Shown here: piece by piece, positions 11,165 to 23,050 of the stretch
Layout of the letters: each line of letters starts with the position of its first letter
Numbering within the stretch: the stretch's first letter is position 1
DNA from: Azorinus chamasolen
Lineage: Eukaryota; Mollusca; Bivalvia; Cardiida; Solecurtidae
DNA length: 64,000 bases
NCBI GenBank assembly: GCA_963576725.1
Contig: OY755242.1
Coordinates: 64,112,324-64,176,323 of the forward strand
Direction of reading: 5' to 3'
Position numbers and translations under genes: made by a program
The notes under the pieces: generated by a model
What the model was told of the DNA's origin: nothing
Seen by the model: only the letters and a program-made list of their open reading frames with translations
Database searches by the model: none

Positions 11165-11320
11165 ACTTGAGGTCCTCTACAAAAGTTACATAAATTATGC
11201 CCCTTGGTTCAAAATTTGCCCGCCCCAGGGCCGGCTAGTTTTTTATAGAAACACAGAGTGAAAACCTTCTCCTCTTATTGCATGGTGAGCGATGTCAGGG
11301 CCTTTCAGGCCCTCTTATTT
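11165..11320 (+). mobile_element. Pearl-like family A, 3' end only
   Basis: One partial unit (GAGGTCCTCTACAAAAGTTA, TTGCCCGCCCCAGGGCCGG) followed by the family tail GGTGAGCGATGTCAGG...GGCCCTCTTATTT, which matches the tail of the long copy at 17310-17345. Confidence 0.75.
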
Positions 11321-11880
11321 ATATACTTTTATAACCCAGGATTCGCACATGAACCCGCTTGTTCCTAATACATGTACAATACAGTATTGGTTTCGTAGAA
11401 AATGGCAGACAAATATGAAATTGTGCCAAACACATCAGGCATAGCACCTGTATGGAATCTGTATCTGTATCTATGAATCATAGAATCCTATATAGGCCTT
11501 TACACGACGGGAAATCATTTCAGATTTGTTAAAAAGGGAAGAAGTAGACAAATGTAAGGCTGAATGCAAACACTGCCTCTCTAATTTCAGTCTACCCTGT
11601 TGGAAAATGCTAATATCATTTTTAAAGTGGTTAAATGACATGCATGTGTATTAGTGTTGCATTATATGCTGTTTAATAATTATAGACAAGAAGGCTTAAA
11701 CGTGCTGTTGTTGTACAATTTGAGATTATCGTGATAGTATTGCATTTAGTTTCTGAACTATTGCAATAGTATCGTGATATTATTTTGACTATCACAATAC
11801 CATCGTGATAGTCATTTTAGCCTCTATAGTCAACCCTACCTATTTTCCAAGATTGCATAATTAATTTTAAATATCTCAAA
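11321..11880. other. No gene seen; ATCGTGATAGT inverted motif
   Basis: Only a cluster of GATTATCGTGATAGTATTGC-like motifs in both orientations (11725-11815) stands out. No exon or ORF supported. Confidence 0.45.
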
Positions 11881-12109
11881 TACTTGGGACTCTCAAAAAA
11901 TCCAAGGGACTCTCAAATTGAAAAAGTAGGGGATCCTGGGACCCTCAATTCCAAATTCAGAGGGAAATCCCTGAATATTCAGCAATTCCCATTGATCCCC
12001 AATGAACAGACCAAGGGAGATTTCTATGCAACTTTGTATGTGCAGTTTACCCAAAACAATTTGCTACATACAACAATGAAGGTTGTTATTTTGCTTTGGA
12101 TTGTCCATT

Positions 12110-14431
12110 TTTAACTCACCAGAGCACAAAATGCTCAGGGTGAGCTTTTGTGATCGCCTGATGTTCCTCGGCGTGCGTCGTTCGTCCGTCGTCAACAATT
12201 TGAACCTATAAAAATCTTCTCCTGAATCTACAGGATTCTCAACTTCTATCTTTGGCACATAGCATCATATTCAGGTCCTCCCAAATTTATATAAATTATG
12301 CCCCTGGAGTCAAAATTGGCCTCACCCCAGAGGTGCCTGGTTTTCAACACAGGTGCTAGGCGTGTGGCCATTTCACAAATACTGCTTATAAATACCTTCA
12401 AATACGTTTAGACATCATAACTTGACATTATAAAAAAAAGAAAAAAAAATGATTTTTTTTTTTCGTATAATATATTACTATATAAAGGTATGTAACTAAA
12501 TGGTCCAAAGTGGCAGAAAAAATGCACCAACTACATTCCGCGTCTTGTTTCGACGTCAATTTCCGCTCGATTTCAATCAAATATGAGTCAATGCACGCAG
12601 AAATGTCCAGTCTTTCAAATATACACCATTGATTGCCGATCATAAGCCGAAAAATTACTGTTTTGAGACGATAAACTCCAGCTTAGATTTAGTCGACCGA
12701 GTCACTACCGACACATACATGCACATTTTCACCACTGATGACATCGAAAGTCACACTAGATCTCATAATATGGTCCGTTTTCCACTCTCATTCAATAAAA
12801 CTAACATAACTATTCAACTTACTGTCAATGTCAACCTCAAAGTTACTACCGGTTCTACGAAACTGAAGAGTTTTCGAAACAACCCGCGGCTGTCAACATT
12901 CGGCCAGCCATGATTTTTCGTGACCCGGAAATGCTTGAAGCGAAGAAGCGACTGGTGCCCGGCAGACCATTTGACTACTATAAAGCAGGTAACAAGTGCC
13001 CTGTAAACTGCTGATTATGTTCGCCCAAAATTTAGATTTTCTATTCTAATAAGACTGAAAAAAAGAGAGAACTAGCTCTATTTAAAATTTAATGACAGCC
13101 TTCATTTCATATATATATTAGGAACAATGACTATAGTTACTTGGTAATTATACTGATTATTTTATAATCATTTGCTTTCTATAATATATGTGTTAATTTA
13201 TTTTTCATATATAGTGTCCAGCATATGACTGAAAAATGTATACGTCGACTGCATTTTATTTTCCAGTTAACATTTCCCTGTTCAATAATCATGTAAGAAA
13301 AAGTAACACCATGGATATTTATTATATTAATTTTTATCATTTTCAAGGGCATGTTTGCTTCGACGAATGGTATAGAATTATATCTATATATCATGGCACA
13401 AATGGAGTAGATCCTGGTCTTCTACGAGCTATCTGATTTGAGTCTATACTGTTTTCAAATGCGTGAATAGGTGTTTATAGGAGGGAAAGGGTTAACAGGG
13501 TGTTTTATACAGAAACCGGGCACCAGTAATCATGTTTACAGGGCACTTGTTACCTGCTTCATAGTAGTCAAATGGTCTGCCGGGCACCAGTCGCTTCTTC
13601 GCTTCAAGCATTTCCGGGTCACGAAAATCATGGCTGGCCGAATGTTGACAGCCGCGGGTTGTTTCGAAAACTCTTCAGTTTCGTAGAACCGGTAGTAACT
13701 TTGAGGTTGACATCGACAGTAAGTTGAATGTTTATGTTAGTTTTATTCAATGAGAGTGGAAAACGGACCATATTATGAGATCTAGTGTGACTTTCGATGT
13801 CATCAGTGGTGAAAATGTGCATGTATGTGTCGGTAGTGACTCGGTCGACTAAATCTAAGCTGGAGTTTATCGTCTCAAAACAGTAATTTTTCGGCTTATG
13901 ATCGGCAATCAATGGTGTATATTTGAAAGACTGGACATTTCTGCGTGCATTGACTCATATTTGATTGAAATCGAGCGGAAATTGACGTCGTAACAAGACG
14001 CGGAATGTAGTTGGTGCATTTTTTCTGCCACTTTGGACCATTTAGTTACATACCTTTATATAGTAATATATTATACGGAAAAAAAAAAAAAATTCATTTT
14101 TTTTCTTTTTGTTATAATGTCAAGTTATGATGTCTAAACGTATTTGAAGGTATTTATAAGCAGTATTTGTGAAATGGCCACACGCCTAGCACCTGTGGTT
14201 TTCAATAGAAACATATAGTAAGACTTTTAAAATCTTCTCCTCTGAAACTGGAAGGTTCTCAGCTTTCATATTTGACACATGGGATCATGCTTAGGTCCTC
14301 TAAGGTTTTTGTATAAATTATGCCCCTGGGGTCAAAATTGGCCCTGCCCGGGGTGGTCAGGTTTCAATAGAAACATATAGTGAAAACTTTGAAAATCTTC
14401 TCCTGAAACTGGAAGGTTCTCAGCTTTCATT
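12110..14431 (+). mobile_element. Pearl-like family A, split by the foldback element
   Basis: Header at 12114-12147, GCGTGCGTCGTTCGTCCGTC run, and units up to 12347. It is interrupted by the foldback element (12348-14197) and resumes at 14198 with GTTTTCAATAGAAACATATA. A second family A header begins at 14433. Confidence 0.8.
12348..14197. mobile_element. hAT-like foldback element, 661-bp arms
   Basis: 1850 bp bounded by an 8-bp direct duplication GTTTTCAA (12340-12347 and 14198-14205). Left and right arms (12348-13008 and 13534-14197) are near-perfect inverted copies starting CACAGGTGCTAGGCGTGTGG. The loop is 525 bp (13009-13533) and holds a degraded GATCAGA hairpin and half of a TTAA MITE. 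The arms include an A/T homopolymer stretch. They also include a CpG-richer stretch (about 13560-13740 and its inverse) with an ATG reading MAGRMLTAAG and a GTAAGT further on. No transposase. The 8-bp duplication and CA ends fit the hAT superfamily. The outer ~95 bp is shared with the element at 46887. Confidence 0.85.
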
Positions 14432-17345
14432 TTTAGCTCACCAGAGCAAAAAGTGCTCAGGGTGAACTTTTGTGATTGCCTGATGTCTGTCGCCTGTCGG
14501 CGTGCGTCATGCGGCGTCCGTCGTGTGTCGTCAACAATTTGAACCTTTAAAAATCTTCTCCTCAGAATCCACAGGGTTCTCAGCTTTCATCTTTTGCGCA
14601 TAACATCATCTTTAGGTCCTCTACAAAAGTTATATAAATTATGCCCCTAGGGTCAAAATTGGCCCCACCCAAGGGGTGGGCAGTTTTCAATAGAAACATA
14701 TAGTGAAAACTTTGTAAATCTTCTCCTCTGAAACCAGATTTTCAGCTTTCATATGTGGAATATAGCATCATGTTCAGGTCCTCTAAAAAAGTTACATAAA
14801 TAATGGCCCTGGGGTCAAAATTGGCCCCGTCCCAGAGGTCGACAGTTTTCAATAGAAACATATAGTGAAAATCTTCTCCTCTGAAACTGGAAGGTTCTCA
14901 GCTTTCATATTTGGGGCATAGCATCATGTTCAGGTTCTCTACAAAAGTTATGTAAATTTTGCCCCTTGGGACAGATTTGGCTCCTCCCCAGGGGTGGGCA
15001 GTTTTCAATAGAAACATAGTGAAGACTTTGAAAATCTTCTCCTCTGAAACTGGAACATTCTCAGCTTTCATATTTGCCACATATCATCATGTTCAGGTCC
15101 TCTACAAAAGTTATATAATTTATGCCCCTGGGGTCAAAATTGGCCCTGCCCAAGGGGTGGGCAGTTTTCAATAGAAACATAGTGAAAACTTTGAAAATCT
15201 CCTCTGAAACCAGAAGGTTTTCAGCTTTCATATGTGGAACATAGCATCATGTTCAGGTCCTCTACAAGTTATTTAAATTATGGCCCTGGTGTCAAAAATG
15301 GCCAGCCCCAGAGATGGGCAGCTTTCAATAGAAATATATAGTGAAAACTTTGAAAACCTTCTCCTCTGAAACTGGAAGGTTCTCAGCTTTCATATTTTGG
15401 GTATAGCATCATGTTCAGGTTCTCTACAAAAGTTATGTAAATTATGCCCCTTGGGACAAAATTTACCCCGCCTATGGGGTGGGCAGTTTTCAATAGAAAC
15501 ATAGTGAAAACTTTGAAATTCTTCTCCTCTGAAACTGGAAGATTCTCAGCTTTTATATTTGGCACATAGCATCATGTTCAGGTCCTCTACAAAAGTTATA
15601 TAAATTATGCCCTTGGGTCAAAATTGGCCCTGTCCCAGGAGTGGGCAGTTTTCAATAGAAATATATAGTGAAAACTTTGAAAATCTTCATCTTTGAAACG
15701 GGAAGGTCATTAACTTTCATATGTGGAACATAGCATCTTATTCCGGTCATCTAAGAAAGTTTTTATAAGTTATGGCCCTGTGGTCAAAATTGGTCCTGCC
15801 CCAGGGGTGGTCAGTTTTTAATAGAAACATATAGTGAAAACTTTGAAATTCTTCACCTGAAACTGGAAGGTTCTCAGCTTTCATATTTGGCTCATAGCAT
15901 CATGTTCAGGTTCTCCACAAAAGTTATATAAATCATGCTATTGGGTCAAAGTTGGCCCCGTCCCATGGGTGGGCAGTTGTCAATAGAAATATATAGTGAA
16001 AACTTTGAAAAAATTCATCTCTGAAAAGGGAAGTCATTAACTTTCATATTTGACACATAGCATCTTATTCCGGTCCTCTAAGAAAGTTATGGCCCTGTGG
16101 TCAAAATTGGTCCTTCCCCAGGGGTGGGCAGTTTTCAATAGAAACATATAGTGAAAACTTTGAAAATCTTCTCCTGAAAATGGAAGGTTCTCAGCTTTCA
16201 TATTTGGGCTCATAGCATCATGTTCATGTCCTCTACTATAGTTAGGTAAATTATGCCCCTGGGGTCAAAATTTGCCGCCCAAGGGGTGGACAGTTTTCAA
16301 TAAAAACATATATTTTTAAAAATATTCTCCTGAAACTGGGAGGTAACATTCTCATAACTTTTACATAAATTGTAGTCCTGGGGTCAAAATTGGCCCCGTC
16401 CCAGGGTGGCCAGTTTTCTTTAGAAATATATAGTGAAATTTTGAGTATCTTCTCTGATTGTTTGGTGAGCGATATCAGGACCACCATGACCCACTTGTTA
16501 ACAAATAGGATCATGTTTAGGTCCTCTATAAAAATTTTTTATAAATTATGCCACTTGGGTCAAAATTGGCCCTGCCCCGGGGATGGTCAGTTTTCAATAG
16601 AGCATATAGTGAAAACTTTGAAAATCTTCTCCTGAAACTGGAAGGTTCTCAGCTTTTATATTTAGCACATAGCATCATGTACAGGTCCTCTACAAATGTT
16701 ATATAAATTATGCCCCTTGGGTCAAAATTGGCCCCGTCCCAGGGTTGATCAGTTTTCAATAGAAACATATACATTGTAGTGAATACTTTGAAAATCTTCT
16801 CCTCTAGAAATGGAATGGTCTCAGATTTCATATTTTGCACATAGCATCATGTTTAGGTCCTCTACAAAAGGTTTACAATTCGTGCCCCTAGTGTCAAAAT
16901 TGGCCTCGACCCAGGGGTGGTCAGTTTTCAATAGAAACATATAATGAAAACATTGAAAATATTCTCCTCTGAAACTGGAAGTTTCACAGCTTTGATATTT
17001 GACACATAGCATCATGTTCAGATTCTCTACAAATGTTATATAAATTATGCCCCTCAGAGTCCAAGTTGGCACCACCCAAGGGGTAGCAAGCTTTCAATAG
17101 AAACATATAGTGAAAACTTTGAAAACTTTCTCCCCTGAAACTGGAAGGTTTCTCAGCTTTCATATTAGGCAGATAGCATCACATTCAGGTCCTTTACAAA
17201 AGTTATATAAATTATGCCCCTGGGGTCAAAATTGGCCCTGCCCCAGGGCCGGCTAGTTCTCTATACAAACATACAGTGAAAACTTTGAAAATCTTCTCCT
17301 GATTGTCTGGTGAGCGATATCAGGTCCATTTTGGCCCTCTTGTTT
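14432..17345 (+). mobile_element. Pearl-like family A, long copy with ~17 tandem units
   Basis: Complete-looking copy. It has the header hairpin GCTCACCAGAGCAAAAAGTG...GGTGAAC (14433-14466), a GTCTGTCGCCTGTCGGCGTG-type run (14484-14530), then about seventeen diverged ~160-bp units. Their landmarks are CTTCTCCTCTGAAAC, GTTCTCAGCTTTCATAT, ACATAGCATCATGTTCAGG, ATTATGCCCCTGGGGTC and TTTTCAATAGAAACAT. The tail GGTGAGCGATATCAGG..GGCCCTCTTGTTT ends at 17345. Units differ by many substitutions, so the array is old. Small ORFs here are by-products of the period. Confidence 0.88.
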
Positions 17346-17685
17346 GAGTAAAGAATTCATTAACTCAGAGCAATTGTTATTTACCTGAATATTTTGGCTT
17401 TATCGCAAAGCCATCGTCAAACATTTGCTACATGTCCATAGATCTATGCACAATTTAGGTTTTGGAACCATTTGTAGATTAATATGCACGATCAGCACGT
17501 ACTGGTTTTAATTTTATGCGGGATCTTTGGAAAATATAATGTTAAAACAAGCCCTTTGCCAGTAAGAGCTCTACAGCTGCATTATCAATCCTGATGCATG
17601 ATGTCACATTCAATACACTTGTAATGTGGCTATTTACATGTAATATATTAAAATACTAAAGGTTTGGAGAATCAGATTTCCTGAT
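17346..17685. other. No feature recognised
   Basis: Unique-looking AT-rich sequence without exon-like structure. Confidence 0.4.
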
Positions 17686-17935
17686 ATTCATGCCCCCAAC
17701 AGTGGGCATATAGTTATCATATTGTCTGTCCATCCGTCTGTCCGTCCGAAATTCCTCGTCCCTTTTATAACTTTTTTTTATCTGTAAATGGATTTCAAAA
17801 TAACCAGGCACAAAAGTTCGCCACACAATAATGATGTGTCACGTTTAACTCCCTGGTCCGTGAGTCAAAAGGTCAGGGTAATCCTTCAGGGTCAAAGATT
17901 TGGGGGCATAGTGTCACATCTTGTTTTTTTGCAAA
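17686..17935 (+). mobile_element. Pearl-like element, family E (TGCCC/GGGCA header), single unit
   Basis: A hairpin header ATGCCCCCAACAGTGGGCAT is followed by GTCTGTCCATCCGTCTGTCC and one body unit ending AAGATTTGGGGGCATAGTG. Same architecture as families A-D. Confidence 0.7.
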
Positions 17936-18175
17936 TTTTAAACACAAATTTACAACTGTGAAATCTATGTATGTTTAAAAATACCTAGTTAGTCAAGAAG
18001 CATAAGTGAATATACTTCAACAGTAAATTAACTAAATTTAAATTCAGCTATTCTGATAATTATGTATTCAGACTTTTTTGGTGAGGGATGTAGGTTGTGG
18101 TAGTCAGAATCTATGAGATTGTCAGACATGACATGCTCATAGATTCCTGTCTAAAAACCTCTTAACCCTTTCCCT

Positions 18176-18407
18176 CATATAAACGTGCCTTTACGCATTT
18201 GCAAACAGAAAAGACCCAGATCAGATGGCTCTTAGAGGAGCCGTCTGATCAGGGTCTGCTCTGTTTGTTAATAGAATTTAATAGATCTGTTTCTTTACTT
18301 TCTAAAATATCTACAATGCTCCATCTTCCAGATTTATTTATACCTATTTTGTTAATGAATATTCAGTAGGTATTGAAATTTGGCTGAAATACAGAACAGG
18401 GAAAGGG
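18176..18407 (+). mobile_element. TTAA-type MITE (family 1), copy 4
   Basis: 232 bp between TTAA at 18172-18175 and TTAA at 18408-18411. Ends CCCTTTCCCTCAT and CAGGGAAAGGG are perfect inverted partners over the first 9 bp. The GATCAGA hairpin is at 18205-18270. Best-preserved copy. Confidence 0.9.
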
Positions 18408-18490
18408 TTAACATTCTGAAAAATAACATTGTTATAAATATCAAAGTCTAAGTTAGCTTCTGCTCCAAACTGCCAATTTCCATAAATGCT

Positions 18491-18566
18491 GTCAGTGTAG
18501 TTTAATGGAAGAACACCTCCTTGGCTTAGCCATAGAGGGAGTCTAGGTTCAAATCCTAGCACTGCC
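18491..18566 (+). tRNA. tRNA-like sequence, probably SINE head or pseudogene
   Basis: Acceptor arms GTCAGTG/CACTGCC pair at 6 of 7 positions. A D-arm GTTT/GAAC with a TAGTTTAATGG A-box and a perfect T-arm CTAGG-TTCAAAT-CCTAG (B-box GGTTCAAATCC) are present. The anticodon region is 4 nt too long and does not give a clean 5-bp stem with a 7-nt loop, so I do not call a functional tRNA. The following 60 nt end in an A-run (18620-18628), which fits a short tRNA-derived SINE. Confidence 0.45.
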
Positions 18567-19015
18567 TATTGGAAATGCTTTTTGGAGTCAGTAAGTGCTA
18601 TAGACAACCTTTAAATAGAAAAAAAACAATTGTCCCAAACAAATGTTATGATACTATGTGCAGTTTTTGTGTCAATTGCTTTAGCTAGGTGACAGATAGG
18701 GATTATGTTTTGTATGGCATCTTATTTTTGTCACATGTCTGCTGGCAGGTGACACATGTTCCCATCAACGCTTTTGTTGTAATTATTCCTTGCATAACTC
18801 TCACTTTCCCTTGAATATCTCTCACTTTCTTGCCCATGTGTTTCTCAAAATAGATAAAATATAACCAATTTAAACTGGATCTTGTTTCATGGACAGGGAT
18901 TTATATAGCTAATTGAGTTTACTTTGTATGCATTATCAACATTTCATGGTCAACCAATAACAACTCATCCTTTCATTTCAAAATTGCACATATGAGTTTT
19001 CAATACTGCTTGTTA

Positions 19016-20075
19016 ATTATGTCTCCCCCATTTATAAACGGGAGACATATTGTTTTTGGTCGAGTTGTCCATCTGTCTATCACACTTGTGGCCGCTCCAT
19101 ATCTCTCACAAATATGGAAGATTTCAAAATGCTTTGGCACAAATGTTCGACTCAAGACGATGTGCAGAGTGATCAATTAAGGCACGTGGGTCAAAGGTCA
19201 AGGTCACAATTTAAGGTCAAATGTTTTAAGCCAAACCCTTTGTGTCCGCTCCATATCTCTTAAACCCTTGGAGGGATTTCAAAATGCTGTGGTACAAATG
19301 TTCTCCATAACAAGGCAATGTGCAGACATCAGGATTCAGGCACATTCGTCAAAGGTCAAGGTCACAATTCAAGGCCATGGTCACAATTCAAGATCAATTA
19401 TTCACACTTTCTTGTCTGGATAATAACTCCAACATGGCTAATACCATTTGATTGAAACTTCATACATTGACAGAATATGATGGCAAGAAGTGTCATGTAT
19501 AAGGGCCATAACTCTGGCTTCAATACTTTTTGAGTTATTGACCTTTATTACATTTTCCGATCAATAACTCCTGCTCTATTGATGCTATTGAAATATCATT
19601 CCATGTATGGAAAGAGCATGATAGAAGGAAGTGTTATGCATGAGTAACATAAATTTGGCTTCAATATTATTGGAATTATTGCCTCCCATTTTCTGCAGAG
19701 TTATAGGACTTTGGAAATTTTGTCTGCAGGATTTCTTCAAAACCTTTAAATAGATATTCATTAAATTTCATAGGTTTGATTAGCATCATGCCTAGTTGTG
19801 CATGTCTTATTCCTGTTACTGTTTGGTGATTTTCTGCAAAGTTATGGGATTTGAAATTTTTTCATGGAAACTTTTGTCTGTTGGGATTCCCCTAAAACAT
19901 TTTATTGGATATTCACGAAACTTCATAGGATTGATCAGTACCATGCCAAGTTGTGCATAAATTATTCCTTTTCCAGTTCGAGTATTTTCTTAAGATGTAT
20001 GGGACTTTGGAAAATTTTGTCCATGCACTGGGGGAGAAATCAGTTTTTGTATCAAAAACAATTCTAGTTTACAGT
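19016..20075 (+). mobile_element. Pearl-like element, family D (TATGTCTCCC header)
   Basis: Hairpin header TATGTCTCCCCC...GGGAGACATA (19019-19050), then TTGTCCATCTGTCTATCACAC. The body has repeated phrases (CCGCTCCATATCTCT, CAAGGTCACAATTCAAGG, TCTGCAAAGTTATGGGA). It ends GGGGGAGAAATCAG...TTTTTGTATCAAAAAC, partly mirroring the header. Units are strongly diverged. Confidence 0.65.
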
Positions 20076-20337
20076 GAGTGACCTGATTTTTGTCTAGCTT
20101 GCTTGTGGTCAGCTCAACATTTGCCAAAGTTGCTGTGCTTGTGCATGCATATGTCTGTCCGTTTGTTTATTTGATTATGTCACAGCCATACCATTATATT
20201 TTGCATCAACAAATCTCCATATGAGTTGGCCCATATCATACGTAGACAGAGTACCAGGTAATAGGGCCTTAATTCTAGCATCACACATTTTGAAATTTAT
20301 CCCAGATATAAATTTGTTCATTCACTGGGCCAACATT

Positions 20338-20605
20338 TATTATGTCTCCCCCTCCCATATTTATATGGGGAGACATTTTGGTTTTGTGAGAGTTGTCTGT
20401 CTGTCCGTCCGTCTGTATGTCACACTTTCTTGTCTGGACGATAACTTCTATATGTCTGATGCCAGTTGGTTGAAACTTCCTATATGGAAAGATTATAATG
20501 AGAGGAGGATGACTGTAATGCACAAGGTCCATAACTCTGGCTTCACTTATATTGGAGTTATTGCCCCTTGTTATTGTCCCTTGTACATTTTGTTTACACT
20601 TTTTG
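20338..20605 (+). mobile_element. Pearl-like family D, second copy, truncated
   Basis: Header ATGTCTCCCCCTCCCATAT...GGGGAGACAT (20341-20376) with CTGTCTGTCCGTCCGTCTGT, then one body unit up to the family C header. Confidence 0.7.
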
Positions 20606-21870
20606 TATCACCTGCCGAGAGGCAGTGTGTCACTTAGGGATCACTTTTCCGTTGTCTGTTTGTCCATCTGTCTGTCTGTCCATCCATCACACTTTCCTTT
20701 TTTGGCTGTCATTTCTAAACTGATCATTATAGAGCTTTCAAACTTCACACATGGAGTAAGCATGAGGGGAAGTGTCATGCACAAGGGCCACAACTCTAGC
20801 ATCACTATTTTTTTGAGTTATTCCCCTTTTTCATTTTTTTTTCGGACAATAACTCTTTATCTACTGGTTCAATTGATTTCAAACTTCATATATATTTAAT
20901 AAGCATGATAAGAGGTAGTGTCATGAACAAGGGCCATAACTAAAGTATCAATATTTTAGGGAGTTATTCCCCTTTTTGATATTTTCTTGTCCGGACAATA
21001 ACTCTTTATCTACTGGTTCAATTCATTTGAAACTTCACATCTGGAACAAGCACGATACACAAGGGCCATAACTCAAACATCAGTATTTTTGGAGTTATTC
21101 CCCTTTTTAATATTTTCTTGTCCAGACAATAACTCTTTATCTACTGGTTCAATTCATTTGAAACTTCACATATTGAACAAGCACGATACACAAGGGCCAT
21201 AACTCAAGCATCAGTATTTTTGGAGTTATTCCCCTTTTAAATATTTTCTTGTCTGGACAACAACTCTTTATTAACTAGTTCAATTCATTTGAAACTTCAC
21301 ATATGGACCAATCATGATGAGCGGAAGTGTCATGCACAAAGGTCATAACTCTGGCATAATTATATTTGGAGTTATTCCCCTTTTGTCATATTGTTTTTCT
21401 TATTATTTTTACAACTACCATTCAGGTTTGTCATGTTTATACCATTGTCAACTACACCATGGGTTGGTGGGTCAGTGGATGTTTCTTTTAATACGGTGGG
21501 TGACTCATGTATTGCTATGCAATACAACATGATTAACTTGTTCCCCTTTGTTCTGATTTTCGCACTCCAGCATATTAACAGTTTTTGTGTCAGCTTCCAG
21601 CAGGTGACACATGTGTTCCTCCGAACACTCTTGTTTGTCCAGACCGTAACTCCTATATGGCTCATGTCATTGGATTGAAACTTAATAATGGGAAGAGCAT
21701 GATGACAGAAAGTGTCATGCACAAGGTCTATAACTCTGGATTCACTAATATTAGAGTTGTTGCCCCTTTTACTTTTTTTGCACTCTTTTATTTCCAGACA
21801 ACAAATTATGTGATTGACCCTGAAGCACTAATTCGACGAATCGATAAATATATAAATGCATTTTAATCAA
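20606..21870 (+). mobile_element. Pearl-like element, family C (CTGCCGAGAGGCAG header)
   Basis: Header hairpin CCTGCCGAGAGGCAG (20611-20625) with GTGTCACTTAGGGATCACTT and a CTGTCTGTCCATC run. Five or more ~130-bp units follow with CAATAACTCTTTATCTACTG, TTGAAACTTCACA, ACAAGGGCCATAACTC and GAGTTATTCCCC. A CAGCAGGTGACACATG motif near 21598 looks like the inverse of the header side. Sequence after 21620 resembles family D units. Confidence 0.75.
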
Positions 21871-22370
21871 AATTAACAATACTCTCATGTTTTTGAGTGG
21901 AATGCTTAAAGGTCCTCATTTTACACCATTTCGTGCAGTCCTCATTTGGCGGTGTATTTAGGCATTGTTTTGGTTTTTATTACATAAATACACGACATAG
22001 CCATTTCTTTAAAACTGGTTCTGGTCCGTGGCATATCTATGCCACAGGAGCTTAAATTTGATGTTTTTTATGAAAATGTTCTTGTCTGAATTCATGGTAC
22101 CCTAAGCTTAGATATTTGGCATATAGTATTATATACAGGGTCTCTACCTTATTATAGCTTAAGTAAAACTTTCATAAATGGCACGGTGTTCTTCTTTAGG
22201 TACTGTACTAATATTGTTGATATTATAAATAATAATGCGACTGGCCCTTAAATACCAATTCGATGAATCTATAAATATATAAGTGCGTTTGTAATCAAAA
22301 TTATCATTAGTATCATGTTTTTATTGGAGTGTGCGAATGTCTTCGTTTTACAGCTTTTCACGGTGTTAAA
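21871..22370. other. No gene; diverged repeat fragments
   Basis: Partial internal duplication (AATTCGACGAATCGATAAATAT at 21830 and TTCGATGAATCTATAAATAT at 22259). No exon supported. Confidence 0.4.
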
Positions 22371-22375
22371 TAAAA

Positions 22376-22573
22376 TTTGGACCCAGCATTGAGACCGGGG
22401 TCTATTTTTATCGGGTCGGTTCTCAACGTTGAAATTAGACCCAGGCTCGACTCTCAACGTTAAAAATAGACCAATTTAAATAGGTCGGTTCTCAACGTTG
22501 AAATTAGACACGGGTCGATTCCTTACAAGTTAAAAATAGATCCCGGGTCGATTCTCAACGCGGGTCCAAATTC
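22376..22573. mobile_element. Small element with ~32-bp internal repeats and inverted ends
   Basis: Ends AATTTGGACCCA and its near-complement GCGGGTCCAAATT bracket five to six ~32-bp repeats alternating TCTCAACGTTGAAATTAGAC and TCTCAACGTTAAAAATAGAC. AACGTT is self-complementary. Could be a tandem-repeat MITE. Confidence 0.6.
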
Positions 22574-22905
22574 TATATACATGTAATCATTTTTTGGAAT
22601 TTAGTCGCCGGCAATCGCAGACGATCGCCTGTTTCAGATGTCTCAGAGGTCGCCAGTGGTATTTAACGATCGCAAGCGCTAGTGGGACTGTAGCCTAAAA
22701 TAACGCAAGACGACCGTGTGTGACTCGTTCGTTCCTATGCGTTTTGTCGTGGATACACCTTAGGGTGGCCGTACGACCGGTTATTACAGTTATTTTAATT
22801 CACATTTTTTGTGCAATGGTGTTTGCCTTTTTAAAGTTACAAATATATATTAATACATTCGATCATAGCGACATAGTTTCCATTTTCAAACATTGCACAT
22901 GTAAA
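22574..22905. other. No feature recognised
   Basis: A GATCGCAGACGATCGCC-rich, CpG-containing patch at 22605-22690, otherwise featureless. Confidence 0.4.
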
Positions 22906-22914
22906 GAGGGCATT

Positions 22915-23050
22915 TGTCCTATGCAAACAGCGTAGACCGAAATCAGATGGTTCATGCACGAGCGCTCTGGTCTGAGTCTGTACTGTAGACCGAGATCAGA
23001 GGCGTCCTGCATGAGACCTCTGATCTTGGGATACACGATTTGTCTTTTGT
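22915..23050. repeat. Two consecutive GATCAGA-type hairpins
   Basis: Stem-loops at about 22920-22987 (ATGGTTCATGCACGAGCGCT loop region) and 22987-23045 (GAGGCGTCCTGCATGAGACCTC). The outer GTAGACCGA arms are kept but the inner arms differ from each other. Confidence 0.6.

Noticed and set aside
12629..13912. 94-codon ORF present in both arms of the foldback element
   Set aside because: The two copies are mirror images of one inverted repeat, so their similarity is not evidence of selection, and no family motif is visible.
18491..18566. Functional tRNA gene
   Set aside because: The anticodon arm is 4 nt too long and cannot form a normal stem and loop; followed by SINE-like sequence.
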